Positions 33,010 to 44,546 of a stretch of DNA of 64,000 nucleotides are shown in pieces (the stretch's first letter is position 1; each line of letters opens with the position of its first letter). Location: positions 36,723,375 through 36,787,374 of the forward strand of contig OZ022340.1 of the NCBI GenBank assembly GCA_963989245.1, given 5' to 3'. The position numbers and the translations under genes were made by a program. The notes under the pieces are model-generated. The model was not told where the DNA came from and did no database searches. It worked only from the letters and a program-made list of their open reading frames with translations. Source of the stretch: Nansenia antarctica. Taxonomy: Eukaryota; Chordata; Actinopteri; Argentiniformes; Microstomatidae.

Positions 33010-33448
33010 AACAGTGTCGCTGCTTTCATACGTCACGCGTGGTATCAACCAATGAAAATGCGTAGGGGCGTGGACAACATGCAAGATACGCCCCCATATA
33101 TTTGCATACATTACTGATAAAGTGGAAAAGAAAGAATGAATGTGGAAAAGAAAGAATGAATGTGGAAAAGAAAGAATGAATGTGGAAAAGAAAGAATGAA
33201 AGAATGAATGTGGAAAAGAAAGAATGAATGTGGAAAAGAAAGAATGAATGTGAAAAACAATGTGGAAAAGAAAGAATGAATGTGGAAAACAATGTGGAAA
33301 AGAAAGAATGAATGTGGAAAAGAAAGAATAAATGTGGAAAAGAATAAATACATATAGAAATGTATTGCGGTATACTGTGTGTATTTGTATGTGTATTTGT
33401 TCATACATTCATTTATGTGTCTATATATTTATTGTTAATTTTGTCAGA
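33010..33448 (-). mobile_element. MITE family B with (AAGAAAGAATGAATGTGGAA)n, copy 4
   Basis: An inverted counterpart of 26067-26535. It starts with the ACGTCACGCG and CAACCAATGAAAATGCG end, then a tandem array of AAGAAAGAATGAATGTGGAA (33121-33350), then TATAGAAATGTATTGCGG, and ends TTGTTAATTTTGTCAGAC. Confidence 0.75.
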
Positions 33449-34225
33449 CTTGGTCCTCCATAGGTGAAAGTGGCTGGTGAAATCTCCAACGGGGTGGAAA
33501 TGTTGGTGGAAAGTTAATTCTTTAATTTTGGTTATTATAGCGCCACCTATGGTCTAATCATGGTCATTGTTTCTGCCATAGTTACTGATGCTCTCTAACT
33601 TGTGGCATGCACATTTATAGCATTTTTGGTCAGGGACTTTTTGAGCTATTTGACCAAAGCGGGGAAAATAATAATAATAATAAGTATACCACCAATAACA
33701 GTACTGTACGTAGTAGTAGTAGTAGGAACACTAATTACAACTGGGTAAATGAAAGGACCCCTGACTCAGAGGAAGGCTCTCATAGTCCTGCTCCTGTTTC
33801 CCTCGTTCATGTTCTCAGTGGCTCAAAGGGAGGGCTAAGGGACCCCCGTCTGGAGATCAGGAGGGCCATGGGGTCTAAAGAGAGAGAGAGCACCTGTGTG
33901 ATTAGTATAGGCACGACTTCAGTATTTATCCAATTAAACATTTACATTAGGAGGTCACAAGTGCTGTTCAACTGGATAATTAAAATCAAATCACGCAGTG
34001 GAAATCAGACTAAATTATACAATCATACAATCCATGAATACAAACCTGCATTAGCAAAATTGCACGCGAACATATCCATTAAATACACATGCACATGCAC
34101 TCAGAATTCAAATGATTGCGCAATATCAAAAACCGGAAATGATCCAGAAATAGACGTGAGCATCTATTTGCGGTGCAGCCGAGAAGGGTCCAGCTGCGTC
34201 CGCGTCCGGGTGTAGCTTCACCCGG
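33449..34225. other. Retroposon tail, then non-coding sequence
   Basis: Bases 33465-33690 end in a purine-rich phrase followed by (AAT)n, resembling a LINE or SINE 3' end; an AGT microsatellite follows at about 33710. A 202-codon frame at 33607-34215 runs through these repeats and has no family resemblance. CpG density rises from about 34160. Confidence 0.4.
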
Positions 34226-34971
34226 ATGCATGCAGACCATATTTGGTTCGAGCGCGTCATCACAGAAGTAACCGCGAGAAACCTCGAGATTTTAAAGGAC
34301 ATGTTTAAAGGACATACAAATACAATGGCAAATGCAGCTCAGGTGAGAATTTCGAAATATGATTAATGAACATGTTATACTTTTCATATATGTATTTATT
34401 ATTTAGGTTGTTGGATGTGTTACGCATTTGGCTGTTTCACACGTAGTTTTGTTCATAAATCAGGCTTGGCTAACTGGGTAATCCTATGTGGTTTAGCGTT
34501 ATCAGATATTAGATTAGATTTAACTTTATTGTCATCACAAAAAAATGCAGTTTGGCATATAACCAGAAGTGCAAATAGTGACAAAACAAAGATAATTATA
34601 TACAGTTATGAGCTATGTACAGTTAATGTATTTCTATTCTATTTTTATTTATATCCCCCCTATTTATGTCTATTTATGTCTAATTCTTGTTTTTTTAATT
34701 ATCTGTGGACTGTTTCCAATAAGAAAGCCATGGAAATGTATAAATGTGGACCACAGTACTGACTTGAGGTAAGCTGGAAACATGAGGAGAGTGCTAATAC
34801 AATTTCCATGACAGTTTGCAACCACTGATGCATGTGAGTTTCTTAAATTATTTATTAATCACTTCTTTATAACATTTTGTCTCAACAGTGAGAAGCAGCT
34901 GTTTGACCATTACATGGTCGAAAATTTGAGCGAAGAAGAAAAAAGGAAGCTGAAAGACCATAGAGACAATG
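34226..34971 (+). other. Candidate host exons (unproven)
   Basis: A CpG-rich patch (34160-34290) is followed by an open stretch from ATG 34226 to a strong donor CAG|GTGAGA at 34342/34343. At 34887-34888 a pyrimidine-rich tract ends in an acceptor AG, followed by a charged open stretch (EKQLFDHYMVENLSEEEKRK) up to 34971, where the L1 tail begins. The first segment ends in phase 0 and the second needs phase 2, so they cannot be joined directly; another exon or a different start would be required. I do not recognise the protein. A retroposon tail lies between them at about 34505-34580. Confidence 0.25.
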
Positions 34972-36652
34972 TTTTGTTTTTTTTAAATGTTTTTTTATTG
35001 AGCCAAAACAATGTTCACAGGTTATGTTGGATCAACGCTCATTTTCATTTACACAACAGATATACACAGATATATTCAAGTATTTTCAATATATTTGGAG
35101 CAGTATCAAGACATAGAAAAAACTGAAAACAAACGAACAGACCAAAAAGATATAAAAAAAAAAAAAAAAAAAGAAAAGAAGAAACAAAAGATGTAAGAGT
35201 TCTGTCCTTATCGACCCTGTACCCTGTATCTACCTTGTACCCTTTACCCTGTACCCTTCTACCCTGTACCCTTCCCTATTTTCCCCTGTCCCCGCTATTT
35301 CCCTATCCCCTATCCTTCATTCACTCATTCATTCATCAAGTAAGACCGAAACAGTGTAAATGTATGTTACAACTGAAAAGCTTAAATGCGTCAGATGAGA
35401 CACGAGAGGTTGCCAGATCACATTATATTGTGCAAGTTTGTCCTTTAATATATATCTGATTCTTTCCAAGTGCAGTGTACTGGTTAAATCACGAAGCCAC
35501 ATTTTGGAGGTAGGAACCGTTGTTTCTTTCCATGATGGAATGATGGAGATGTTGTTGAAGATATCAGTCCAAAAGGATGTGACTTTGGGGCACGATACGA
35601 AGCTATGAAAGAGAGTTGCCTCTGAGGAATGACATGTTGTGTATTTTTACTTTGGAATAATGAAGTCTATGTAGTATCTTAAATTGTATGAGACAGTGCC
35701 TGGCGTTATTTGAGCATTGATGTATGTGTTGGAGACTTTCTGTCCATAATATGGACAGAAAGTATCCAACACATACATCAATGCTCAAATTATATTATGT
35801 CATCTGGTATTTGGACACCCATGTCTTTTTCCCAGTTGGTCTTGAAACTTTCCGCAGATGGGGATGTTATTGATAGTAAGGTGTCGTACAGATAAGAGAT
35901 GAAATTGTCTTTATATGGTGACGTTTTAAGGCAGTTATCTAATGTTGAATGGTTTTCAGTTTCAAATCCTGTTAAATATTTCCGTATGTAGTCTCTGATT
36001 TGTAATGTAAATATCTAAAAAAGTTGTTGTTTGGGATATTAAACTTATTTTGTAGTTGTGCGAAGGTGGCGAATGTACCCTCAATATATAAATCTTGGAC
36101 ATTATGTACTCCAGAGTCACTCCATGTGGAGAAGTTTTTAATTCAAGTAGATGGGATGAATGTGGGATTATTTGCAATGGGCAAGGCGAGAGATATACGT
36201 TGAAGACCGAAATGCGATTTGATTTGTTTCCATATACGTGTTAGGTTGTGTATGATAGGGTTACAGTTGTAGATTTACACAATTGAAGTGGGAGCTAAGA
36301 GTATAGTACCTATTGAATAGGGATGACAGTCTTCTTGTTCCATTTTTAACCAATTAGGTTTAGAGATTGAGGTATCCAGCCAGAAAGCAAAGGACGTAAT
36401 GGCAGTAGCCCAGTAGTATAGTATTACATTTGGAAGAGCTAGTCCTCTGTCAGATTTGGGCTTGTAGTGATGTTTTTTACTTATTCTATGAGATTTGTAG
36501 TTCCATAAGTAAGGGATTATTATCGAGTCCAATTTCTTAAAGAATGTTTTTGTCAGAAAAATAGGTAAGTTCTGAATTAGGTATAATATTTGAGGTAAGA
36601 AGATCATCTTGATGGAGTTCACTCTGCCGAGCAGGGAGATAGGAAGAGTTTT
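34972..36652 (-). pseudogene. L1-type LINE, 3' part (left of the ERV)
   Basis: On the minus strand the L1 continues from the ERV junction: LPISLLGRVNSIKMIFLPQ, FFKKLDSIIIPYLWN and RGLALPNVILYYWATAITSF are the C-terminal region of L1/Tx1-type RT proteins. Only 36275-36652 is open; downstream the frame decays. The 3' end is an A-rich tail, seen as T runs at 34972-34987. A TACCCTG-type minisatellite (about 35214-35280) and an 85-bp palindrome (35711-35794) lie within the 3' part. Confidence 0.8.
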
Positions 36653-37106
36653 TGTTAGAGTTGGACGATGTTTTCATAATGTTATAAATGTTTTAAAAAG
36701 ACACTCTGTACTTGTACTCTGTACTTCTGCATAAACTCTTGCTCACCCCCTGTCCACTTCCTATATCATGTCCCTGCCAGGCCTCCACTTCCTGACATTG
36801 TGTTGTCTGAGGGGCCCAGCAATGATCCGATTTTGCAAACGCTGTACTTCCTCATGAAACTGCCTCCCACTATGCTTCGTTTGTGTTACAATAAAAGCTA
36901 CTTGGAGAGTGTAAGATTCAGATTGAGTTCGAGTACAGCCCTACAAGGTCTCTCGAATCACTCTCCTTGCGCAAGAAACTGAGCTCTTTTGACTCCGTGT
37001 CTCTTTGTGTCTGAAGTCTACTACGGTCTGTTTGAACTAGCGCTGGGTTAGCATTGCCTGCCTTACAACCAGGTTGAATTAGAATATAGTATTATTAAAC
37101 CCAACA
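36653..37106 (+). repeat. ERV 5' LTR
   Basis: 454 bp from TGTTAGAG to CCAACA. A polyadenylation signal AATAAA is at 36890-36895; TATA-like TCCTATATC lies near 36761. It pairs with the 3' LTR at 57548. Confidence 0.93.
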
Positions 37107-37108
37107 AT

Positions 37109-37128
37109 TGGTCCTTCGTGAGCCGGAT
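37109..37128 (+). promoter_or_regulatory. ERV primer-binding site, tRNA-Tyr-like
   Basis: Two bases after the 5' LTR the sequence reads TGGTCCTTCGTGAGCCGGA. It complements the 3' end of vertebrate tRNA-Tyr (ends GGCTCGAAGGACCA) except for a two-base TG interruption. A tRNA-Tyr primer is therefore likely; the tRNA sequence is from general knowledge. Confidence 0.55.
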
Positions 37129-37612
37129 CCCTACAGATCGTCGAGGAGGAGACCAGAAGGAACGACACACCGAAGTCTGTCGACAGCCCGGGATCGAGCG
37201 ACCCGGAGAAAGTCCTGGAACGTAAATTCGCTCCAGGCCGGTGCGTTAGATGTCCAACCTCCTTCTCCTCCAAGACGGCTGACGGGATCCAGACCAGACA
37301 CAGACAGCAAAGACACCGGTAAATAAGCGGGTTATTCTCACCCTAAGAGAAAAAGAAATATTGCAATTGAAATGAATAGTCTATCCTAAATTGTACATAA
37401 AAAAGGAATTGTTTGACATACAAAAAGAATCCATTTTGAAAAATAGATGTATATCTTTTGTGTTATGTAAACAGTAGACTAAGAATGGAACTGAAACTGT
37501 GACTGAAAGTGAATACTTGTGAGAATTGACTGTCACTGGTGACGAACGGAGAAACAGAGCCGAAACCTAACGGTGCCAACATAAACTCTGTCATCCGCGA
37601 CGCACACTGCGG

Positions 37613-38807
37613 CAGTGGTGGGCCGTCAGGGCCAGCAAGGCCTTCTCTGCTGGCCTAAACATCATCAGAATATACATTTAATTTTGATATATTTTTTCTA
37701 CAAATATGTATTAAATTATTCCCGTAGTCTATTCTCTTCATTTCATAGCTTTCCTCTTGGTTGCGCTGCTTCCAGACATTTGGAGGGCTGGCCTTTAGCT
37801 TTTATCCAATCATATTTCAGACATAATGTGTTGCCAGGGTACCAAGAAATCTGCCCGCCTGCAGATTCAACAGTGGCGCGAGTACAGATTGTAATTTAAA
37901 GTGAACGAGAAAAGAACTGTGGCGTGCCGTAGTCAGATCTTGAGTTGGCGAGCAAATCCAAGCAAATCCGACGAAGGGGCCTTCTGTATGGCGCACCACC
38001 TGATCAGCACCTGCACGTCTTTTGATTGGATACAAACTATTGGGAGGCGGAGCTGTTGTAAACTGTTGTAAGCTGTTGTTCTACAAGCAGCCACAATGGC
38101 TGAAGGAGGAGAAGAGGTAGATTTGGTGGCAGATATTATAACAACAAAGAAGAACCTTCTAAGAAAAGCTATAATCAGAAGAGAACGGCCGACCCCGACG
38201 TTAGCGACGCTATCCATGTAGAAAATGACTTATTGGTGGAACTGATCAACTGTACAACAGAGACATTCACATTGAAGTCTTCTTGAGGAAAGAAAGGAGG
38301 ATGGATTTTGTGTTCAAATAATCAGTTGTTTTGGTGAGTACAAAGCATTTAATTTTTTCTGCAAGAGATGTAGACATACGGAGCGACCCTGGGGTTCGTA
38401 GATATGTGTGTTGTGTTGCCTGGCTCAGCTGTGTGAGTAAGTGGGGCTTCAATGCGATCTTCTAACCACTTCCCGGGCTGCTACCATGGAAAACGACACA
38501 CCCCCGTGACCGTATGAACACGAGGAAGATAACCATCCTTAAATGGAACCTCGAAACGGTTCTCCTATCGAGATCGACAGACCGCAAAGTTCGGGAAATA
38601 ACTGACGCTTTCGTTTTCATGCAATGAATTGAATACACCCAGACAAGGTGCCGCTATAATAACAATGGCAACGCCCGGTTATACTGCGTTTCTGTCTAAA
38701 TGTATAGTTTCTAGAGCCATGGCGTCATAATGATGGTATTAAGAGGTGGAATAATTCACGTAGGACATCACTGAAGGCCTAGGTGTGAAATGCACCGCCC
38801 GCCACTG
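37613..38807. mobile_element. hAT MITE in the ERV leader
   Basis: The ends CAGTGGTGGGCCGT (37613) and, inverted, CAGTGGCGGGCGGT (38807) are flanked by the 8-bp duplication CACTGCGG (37605-37612 and 38808-38815). It is 1195 bp with no transposase coding. It lies between the primer-binding site and gag, so it post-dates the ERV. Confidence 0.9.
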
Positions 38808-38880
38808 CACTGCGGTGAATTAGGAAACTAGGTTTTGAACGACACGTTGTCTAGTAAAAACAGAAGCATTGACATAAATA

Positions 38881-40611
38881 ATGGGTAATTGTGGCAGTTC
38901 AAATAGTAAGGGGAAAGAAGACAAGGGGGAACTTGATGTTAAGTTTATGAAGTACTGTTTCCCCAAAAGTACGAAGTATTTGGGAAAATGGGATAAAACG
39001 TTTGGTTTTAAAGGACAATTAGACCCAGGAGCATGCAAACTCTTAGTAGAACGCCTAGAACTGATATTAAAAAACAAGAAGGGTAGAAAAGATAAACAGA
39101 AACTAGAAAAATAAGTTAAATGCGCTAAAATATGGTTAGACCAAGCAGCCAGGAAAGTGGCAGGAGGGAAGCGTAGAGCAGACACAGTGCTCACGATGGT
39201 TGACCCAGATGACGAGACGCAGGCAAGTGGAACCGCAAGACAAGAGAAAGAGGATGCAGAGAGAAAAGACAGAGAGAGGAAAGAGAGAGAGAGAGAGGAG
39301 GTAAGGGAGAATTGGGAGAGGGCAAGAAGGGAAGAGGAAAAAGAGGAGCGCAGAGAAAAGAGACTGAGAGAATTAGAATTAAAAGAAAAAGAGGAAAAGC
39401 GTAGACCGAAAACACCACTCATGTTAAAAAGAATACAAGATCATAACGCCCCCGCCGCCCCGCCCCCCACTGACCCGCCGGCATATCCTGGGATAATACC
39501 CAACGGCGAGCCAGTGGAGCCATTATACCCATCCTTACCCAATGATTTTGACAATTGGGATGACACAAAAATCCTGGCACCTCTGGTGCAAGTAGCTAAC
39601 CCCCTCGCACCAGGGGTCATAACAGTATACCGACCATGGACTGTCACAGACTGCAGGGCAGCTTGCGAGAGTGTACCACACTTCAGAGAAAACATAGACG
39701 ACCATTGCGAAGGGTTAGACCAACTCAGAGATTCGTACGGGCTAAATGGACAAGAAATGATGCAGGCCTGTCAGGCTATATATAAATACGAGTGGGCCAG
39801 GGTAAGAGGCGACTTTACAGGCAGGGACCCAGACGCAGGCCATGCGGTCCTAGGAGCTCGCAGCGCAGCTTTGAACGCTGCAATGGATGCGTTAATACTC
39901 AGGGTTCGTCGAGTATTCGCACCCGTAACAGACTACACTAAAATAACATTGTGTCAGCAAAAGGCCGGCGAGTCACTCCAGGAGTACCGAGGCCGCTGTG
40001 AACAAGTGTTCAGACGTCACGGGGGACTAGCACATGACCCCGCTGACGTTTCACCTTACCAACAACAACTGAAGGCCGCCCTTATGGGAGGTTTTTCAGC
40101 GGGCATAGCAGACTTCATTAGGAAGCATAATATAAACCACAAGACTTGTAGAGTGACAGAATGCATGAACTATGCAGAACATGCAGTTGAGGATCTCAGA
40201 CGAAAGAAAGAGAAAAAGAGCAGTCAGCTGATGCTAGAGACAGAGGACGGGACAGAATTATGTTGTTATGTGGGAGGGAACTCAGGGGGAAATAAGAACA
40301 ATAAAGGGAATCAAAATAAAGGGAATCACAACCAGGGTGGGGGGGGGAACAATCAGTACAAAGGAAACAAGGGACAAAACCGAGATGGGGGGGGAAATCA
40401 AAAAAGAACGGGCTTAAATAAAGATGGGAAATTCCTCTGTTATAATTGTGGACAGGAAGGCCACATGGCCAGAGAGTGCCAAAACCACAGACAAGACAGA
40501 CGGGGGGGTAACCAAGGGGGATATCAACAACAGAACCAACAGGGGGGCAACCAGGGGGGACAGGGATACAACAACAACGAGGGACATTTTGTCCACCAAC
40601 AACAACACTGA
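38881..40611 (+). pseudogene. ERV gag (matrix, capsid, nucleocapsid)
   Basis: The ORF starts MGNCGSS, a myristoylation-type N-terminus for membrane targeting of matrix. One in-frame TAA at 39112-39114 breaks the matrix region; the same frame reopens immediately and runs to 40611. After it come a long charged, helical Glu/Arg region (about 39240-39410), a proline-rich stretch (APPPTDPPAYPG), the capsid region (YEWARVRGDFTG, QQKAGESLQEYRGRCEQVF, LKAALMGGF) and an Asn/Gly-rich nucleocapsid with one CCHC knuckle, CYNCGQEGHMAREC (40438-40479). The capsid and single knuckle suit a gamma-like Gag. The frame ends at a TGA that is in frame with protease. Confidence 0.88.
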
Positions 40612-40640
40612 CTAGACGGTCAGGGATCAGACTCAGACTC
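40609..40640 (+). promoter_or_regulatory. Gag-pol stop codon with readthrough context
   Basis: Gag ends TGA followed by CTA, and the protease continues in the same frame with no other stop. TGA-CTA is a recognised leaky context. The next bases GGTCAGGGATCAG closely resemble the GGTCAGGGTCAG spacer downstream of the UAG readthrough codon in murine leukaemia virus. This supports gammaretrovirus-type suppression for making Gag-Pol, here with TGA instead of TAG. Confidence 0.6.
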
Positions 40641-43600
40641 AGACTGGTCAGACACAGACTTACAACCTGAAAAGACAGACGGCACACCCCTATTGGACAT
40701 TTCAGAAGTAATGACAAATTGGTCGCTCTCAAATAACAAAATTAAACCGATAAGAAGAATAAAAATAGAAGGAAAAAGCATCGTATTCTTATGTGACACA
40801 GGGGCAGACTCCTCTGTGGTTACAGTAGAATTGGCAAATATGTGGCCAGCAATAACAGAACACTGCGTTAAATCAGCAAATGGTCAAATTAGCAGGCATC
40901 AAGTATCACAACCCTTAGACATAATCGACCCTCTCTCCGGTATAGGCGGTAAATTATCGTTCTCACTAATTCCAGACTGTCCAGTAAATCTCCTAGGGAG
41001 AGATGGCATATGCCTACTAAAACTTAGACTCCTACCAGTAGCTGGAGGAGTACGTGCAGTAGAACCAACTGAAAGAGCAGAAGACCAGTTAATGGTGCGA
41101 CATGGGTTAGGACAACCGCACTATTTCTGGTCCCTCAAACTAATAATAATAATAATTTTGCCATTTAGCAGACGCCTTTATCCAAAGCGACTTACAATTA
41201 CGAATTACAGGGACAGTCCCCCTGGAGTAACTGAGGGCTAAGTGCCTTACTCAAGGGCACACTAGTAGTGGTGTGGTTTCAGGCGGGATTTGAACTCACA
41301 ACCTTCCGATCGGAAGTCCAACACACTATCCACTAGACCACCACTACCCCTAAACTACCACATCCAGACCCAACTAAAACGGCCAAAACATTGATTAGTT
41401 ATGTATCCCCACGAGAGGGACAGACCAGAATGAAACCAACAAAACTGCATATCACCCTTAGATATGCTAAAAAGCCAGGGCCTGACCCGCCCTATCAAGC
41501 CCTATTCGATAGAATGGGGCCACAGAAAACAGTTCTTAGCTACCTCTACCAAGACGAGCTAGGAAACGCAACAGTTTCAACCTCGCTAACCCCAGAGGCA
41601 GCGAAACTGCTGGGCCCGACTCAGTATCCCCACCTCTCACTTGCTATTGGTCCAGGTACCGAGTGGAAACAGCTGGGTAGTTTCACTCGGCAGGTAGCGA
41701 GCATATATCAGGGGTGGGAGGACATGAGTGAGAAACCGGGCTGGCAGCGATACCAAAATATAGAACGAAAAAGCCTACTGTAGTATGGGTTATAACAATG
41801 ACACCACACACGAATTTGGACGAATGACAAATAATACTGTTAAGTGCAGAGGCTGAGAATGCACTTAAAGTGATTCCAGATAACCTCTGGTCCAAAGGAA
41901 AGACCGATGTGGGATTAATTTCCAAAGTAAAACCAGTACGGGTCAAAGCCAAATCAACCTATCGACCCAATGTCAGACAATACCCATTAAAAGACGACGC
42001 TCGCATAGGTATCAAACCAGTTATACAGGACATGATAAAAGAATGCCCCGACGCAGAATGCAATACACCAATATTTCCTGTAAAGAAGGCAGATCAAACG
42101 TCATGGAGAATGGTGCAGGATCTCCGAGCTGTAAACCAAGCCACACAGGGCGTGGCTGCAGTCGTAGCAGATCATCACATTCTACTAAACAGTTTATTTG
42201 CAGGACAAACATACTTCTCTGTTATAGACCTTAGCAATGCGTTCTTCTCCATCCCAGTGGATAAAGATTCACAGGGGTGGTTCGCGTTTACATACGAACA
42301 CAAAAAATACACATACACACGCATGCCACAAGGGTGGTCTGAAAGTCCAATGATTTTCCACCAGGCAATGCAAAATTGCCTAGCGGACCTTCCTATTCCA
42401 GAGTCCTCACAGATTCTGCAATATGTAGACGACATGCTGGTGGCCGCCCCCACCAAACAGGAATGTATGGCCGTCACGATCCAGTTGCTACAGCATCTGG
42501 AAAAAACAGGAAGTAAAGTATCGAAATCGAAACTCCAAATATGTCAAGAAGCAGTTGTGTTCTTAGGACACACATTAAACAAAGAAGGGCGTCGCATTAA
42601 CCCAGACAGAAAAACATCAATGACGGCAACACCACAACCACAGACTAAGAAACAAATGATGCAGTTCTTAGGAATGACAAACTACTGCAGGGCTTCGGTG
42701 GCGGAATATGCTGCCATCACCCAACCCCTGCTGAATCTGATATACACAGACACATTAAAAATGAGCTATAAACTCGATTGGAACACGGAAGCATTAGACG
42801 CATTTAATACACTAAAACAAAGTCTAGTGAGCTCCTCCGTACTCGCATTACCAGACTATGGGAAACCATTTACTCAGATGGTAGATTGCAAACAAGGATT
42901 TATGACCTCAGTATTGACTCAAAAACATGGAGAAAAACAGCAACCCATTGGGTTCTACTCTAAACGATTAGACCCAGTATCATTGGCACTTGGGGTCTTG
43001 CTCAAAGTCACTGACAGGACAGAACATGACAGGATACGCTGTAGTATCAGACACATCAATCATCGAAGCTGGCAAACTACCACACTCACGTTCAGCTCAA
43101 GCAGCTGAATTAGTAGCATTAACAAAAGCATGTGTAGCAGCCAAAGGAATAGACATCACATTATACACCGATAGCCAATATGCATATTCAGCGACACACA
43201 CCTTCGCTGCACAATGGGCTAGGAGAGGAATGAAAACCTCTACAGGGAAACCTATAACACACTCAGAACTGCTGACCAAATTACTGGAAGCAGTTCTGCT
43301 ACCTCGCTCCCTAGCTATATGCAAATGCACTGCACACACCAAAGGAACAGACAGAACATCGAAAGGAAATTATTTTGCAGACAGAACAGCAAAAGAAGCG
43401 GCTGCGGGCAAATACGGAACTGAGATTCTCGTCAGCACGAAACCACTTCCGCAGCCAATACCATTTGAAGCTATTATAGACATGCAGGACAATGCATCAG
43501 ACAAAGAAAAAACAAAATGGGCTAGAGACAACGCAGTCCTAGGGACTGACAAAGTTTATAGAATAAATGGGAAAATTGTATTACCACAAAGCCTCTACAA

Positions 43601-44369
43601 AACAGCGGCTCATTTGATACATGGTGTTTGTCACGTATCAACAGCAGCGATATTGGACACGATTAATGCACATTTTCACACATATAATTACACACAATTT
43701 TCAAAAAACTTTTGTAGATCGTGTATGACCTGCTGCAAACATAATTCACAAGGAAATGAAAGACCAAAGAGGGGCAAGTTCCCCTCTGCAGAACATCCAT
43801 TTCAACACATGCATATGGATTTTATCGAACTCCACAGCTCTGGGCCAAACAAGTACAGATACTGTTTGACCCTCATCTGTCCAATGTCAAAATGGGTTGA
43901 AATAGTACCCTCAAAAACGAATGATGCACTTACAGTGGCCAAAGCCATATGTAACCGCATCATTCCAAACCACGGCATCCCAGAAAAAATATATAGTGAT
44001 AATGGCTCACATTTCGTGAACGAATTGATCAAACACGTGTCCAAACACCTGGACATTGAACTAAAGAATCACTGTTCCTATCACCCTCAAAGTGCAGGGT
44101 TGATAGAGAGAACGAACGGCACAATCAAACTAAGACTTAAGAAAGCAATGGAAGAAACTGGGCGAAGGTGGGAAGAGTGTGTTTCTCTAGTGGAAACACA
44201 CATGAGAATAACACCGACACCTATGGGTTTGTCCCCATTTGAAATAGTAAATGGGACAAGGTTTAGACTACCCATAGTAGACGACATTAGGGAAGTAGAT
44301 TTGGCAGAAACGGAAAACACACTGGCCACGTGGATGGCCCAGCTATTTAGGAAACAGGAAATAGCCAGA
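40612..44369 (+). pseudogene. ERV protease, RT, RNase H and integrase (disrupted)
   Basis: Protease has the active site CDTGADSS (40795-40812) and a flap-to-end motif LLGRDG. A SINE (41143-41351 plus a 6-bp TSD) adds 215 bp and accounts for the first frame change. A further shift near 41780 and a TGA at 41825-41827 precede RT, which keeps FPVKKAD, DLRAVNQ, IDLSNAFFSIPV, MPQGWSESP and the YVDD box. Near 42990-43030 sequence is missing between RT and RNase H, removing the connection region and the first RNase H aspartate. RNase H keeps LYTDSQYAYS. Integrase shows the HHCC zinc site (HGVCHVSTAA, CRSCMTCC) and the D, D, E residues (MDFIE, SDNGSHF, GLIERTNG). The ORF stops where the DNA transposon starts. 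Confidence 0.88.
41143..41351 (-). repeat. tRNA-derived SINE in ERV pol
   Basis: On the minus strand it begins with a tRNA-like head: an A-box region TGGTCTAGTGGATAG and a B-box GAGTTCAAATCCC. It ends with TTTAGCAGACGCC-type sequence (inverted) and an (ATT)n tail. Flanking AAACTA (41137-41142 and 41352-41357) is the TSD. It inserted after the protease region of the ERV. Confidence 0.8.
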
Positions 44370-44546
44370 TAGTCCTTGGGCCAAACCATTTTTCACTACC
44401 AAATTCTGGGCAAATCCTAGATGTGATTTTCTTATTCCTATACATCCCTAGATTATGTTTTGATATGATAGACCTTTTGGATTGGCAGCTAATTAGTAGT
44501 TATCACCTCGTAAAGGTACGGAGTGCTTTTTTCAAAACCGGAGTTT

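Noticed and set aside
33607..34215. 202-codon ORF
   Set aside because: It starts in a retroposon tail, runs through AAT and AGT microsatellites and shows no recognisable domain.
44370..44371. TA target duplication for the long-TIR element (Tc1-like)
   Set aside because: TA also fits, but only a 3-bp AGA duplication leaves the integrase frame continuous, so AGA is preferred.
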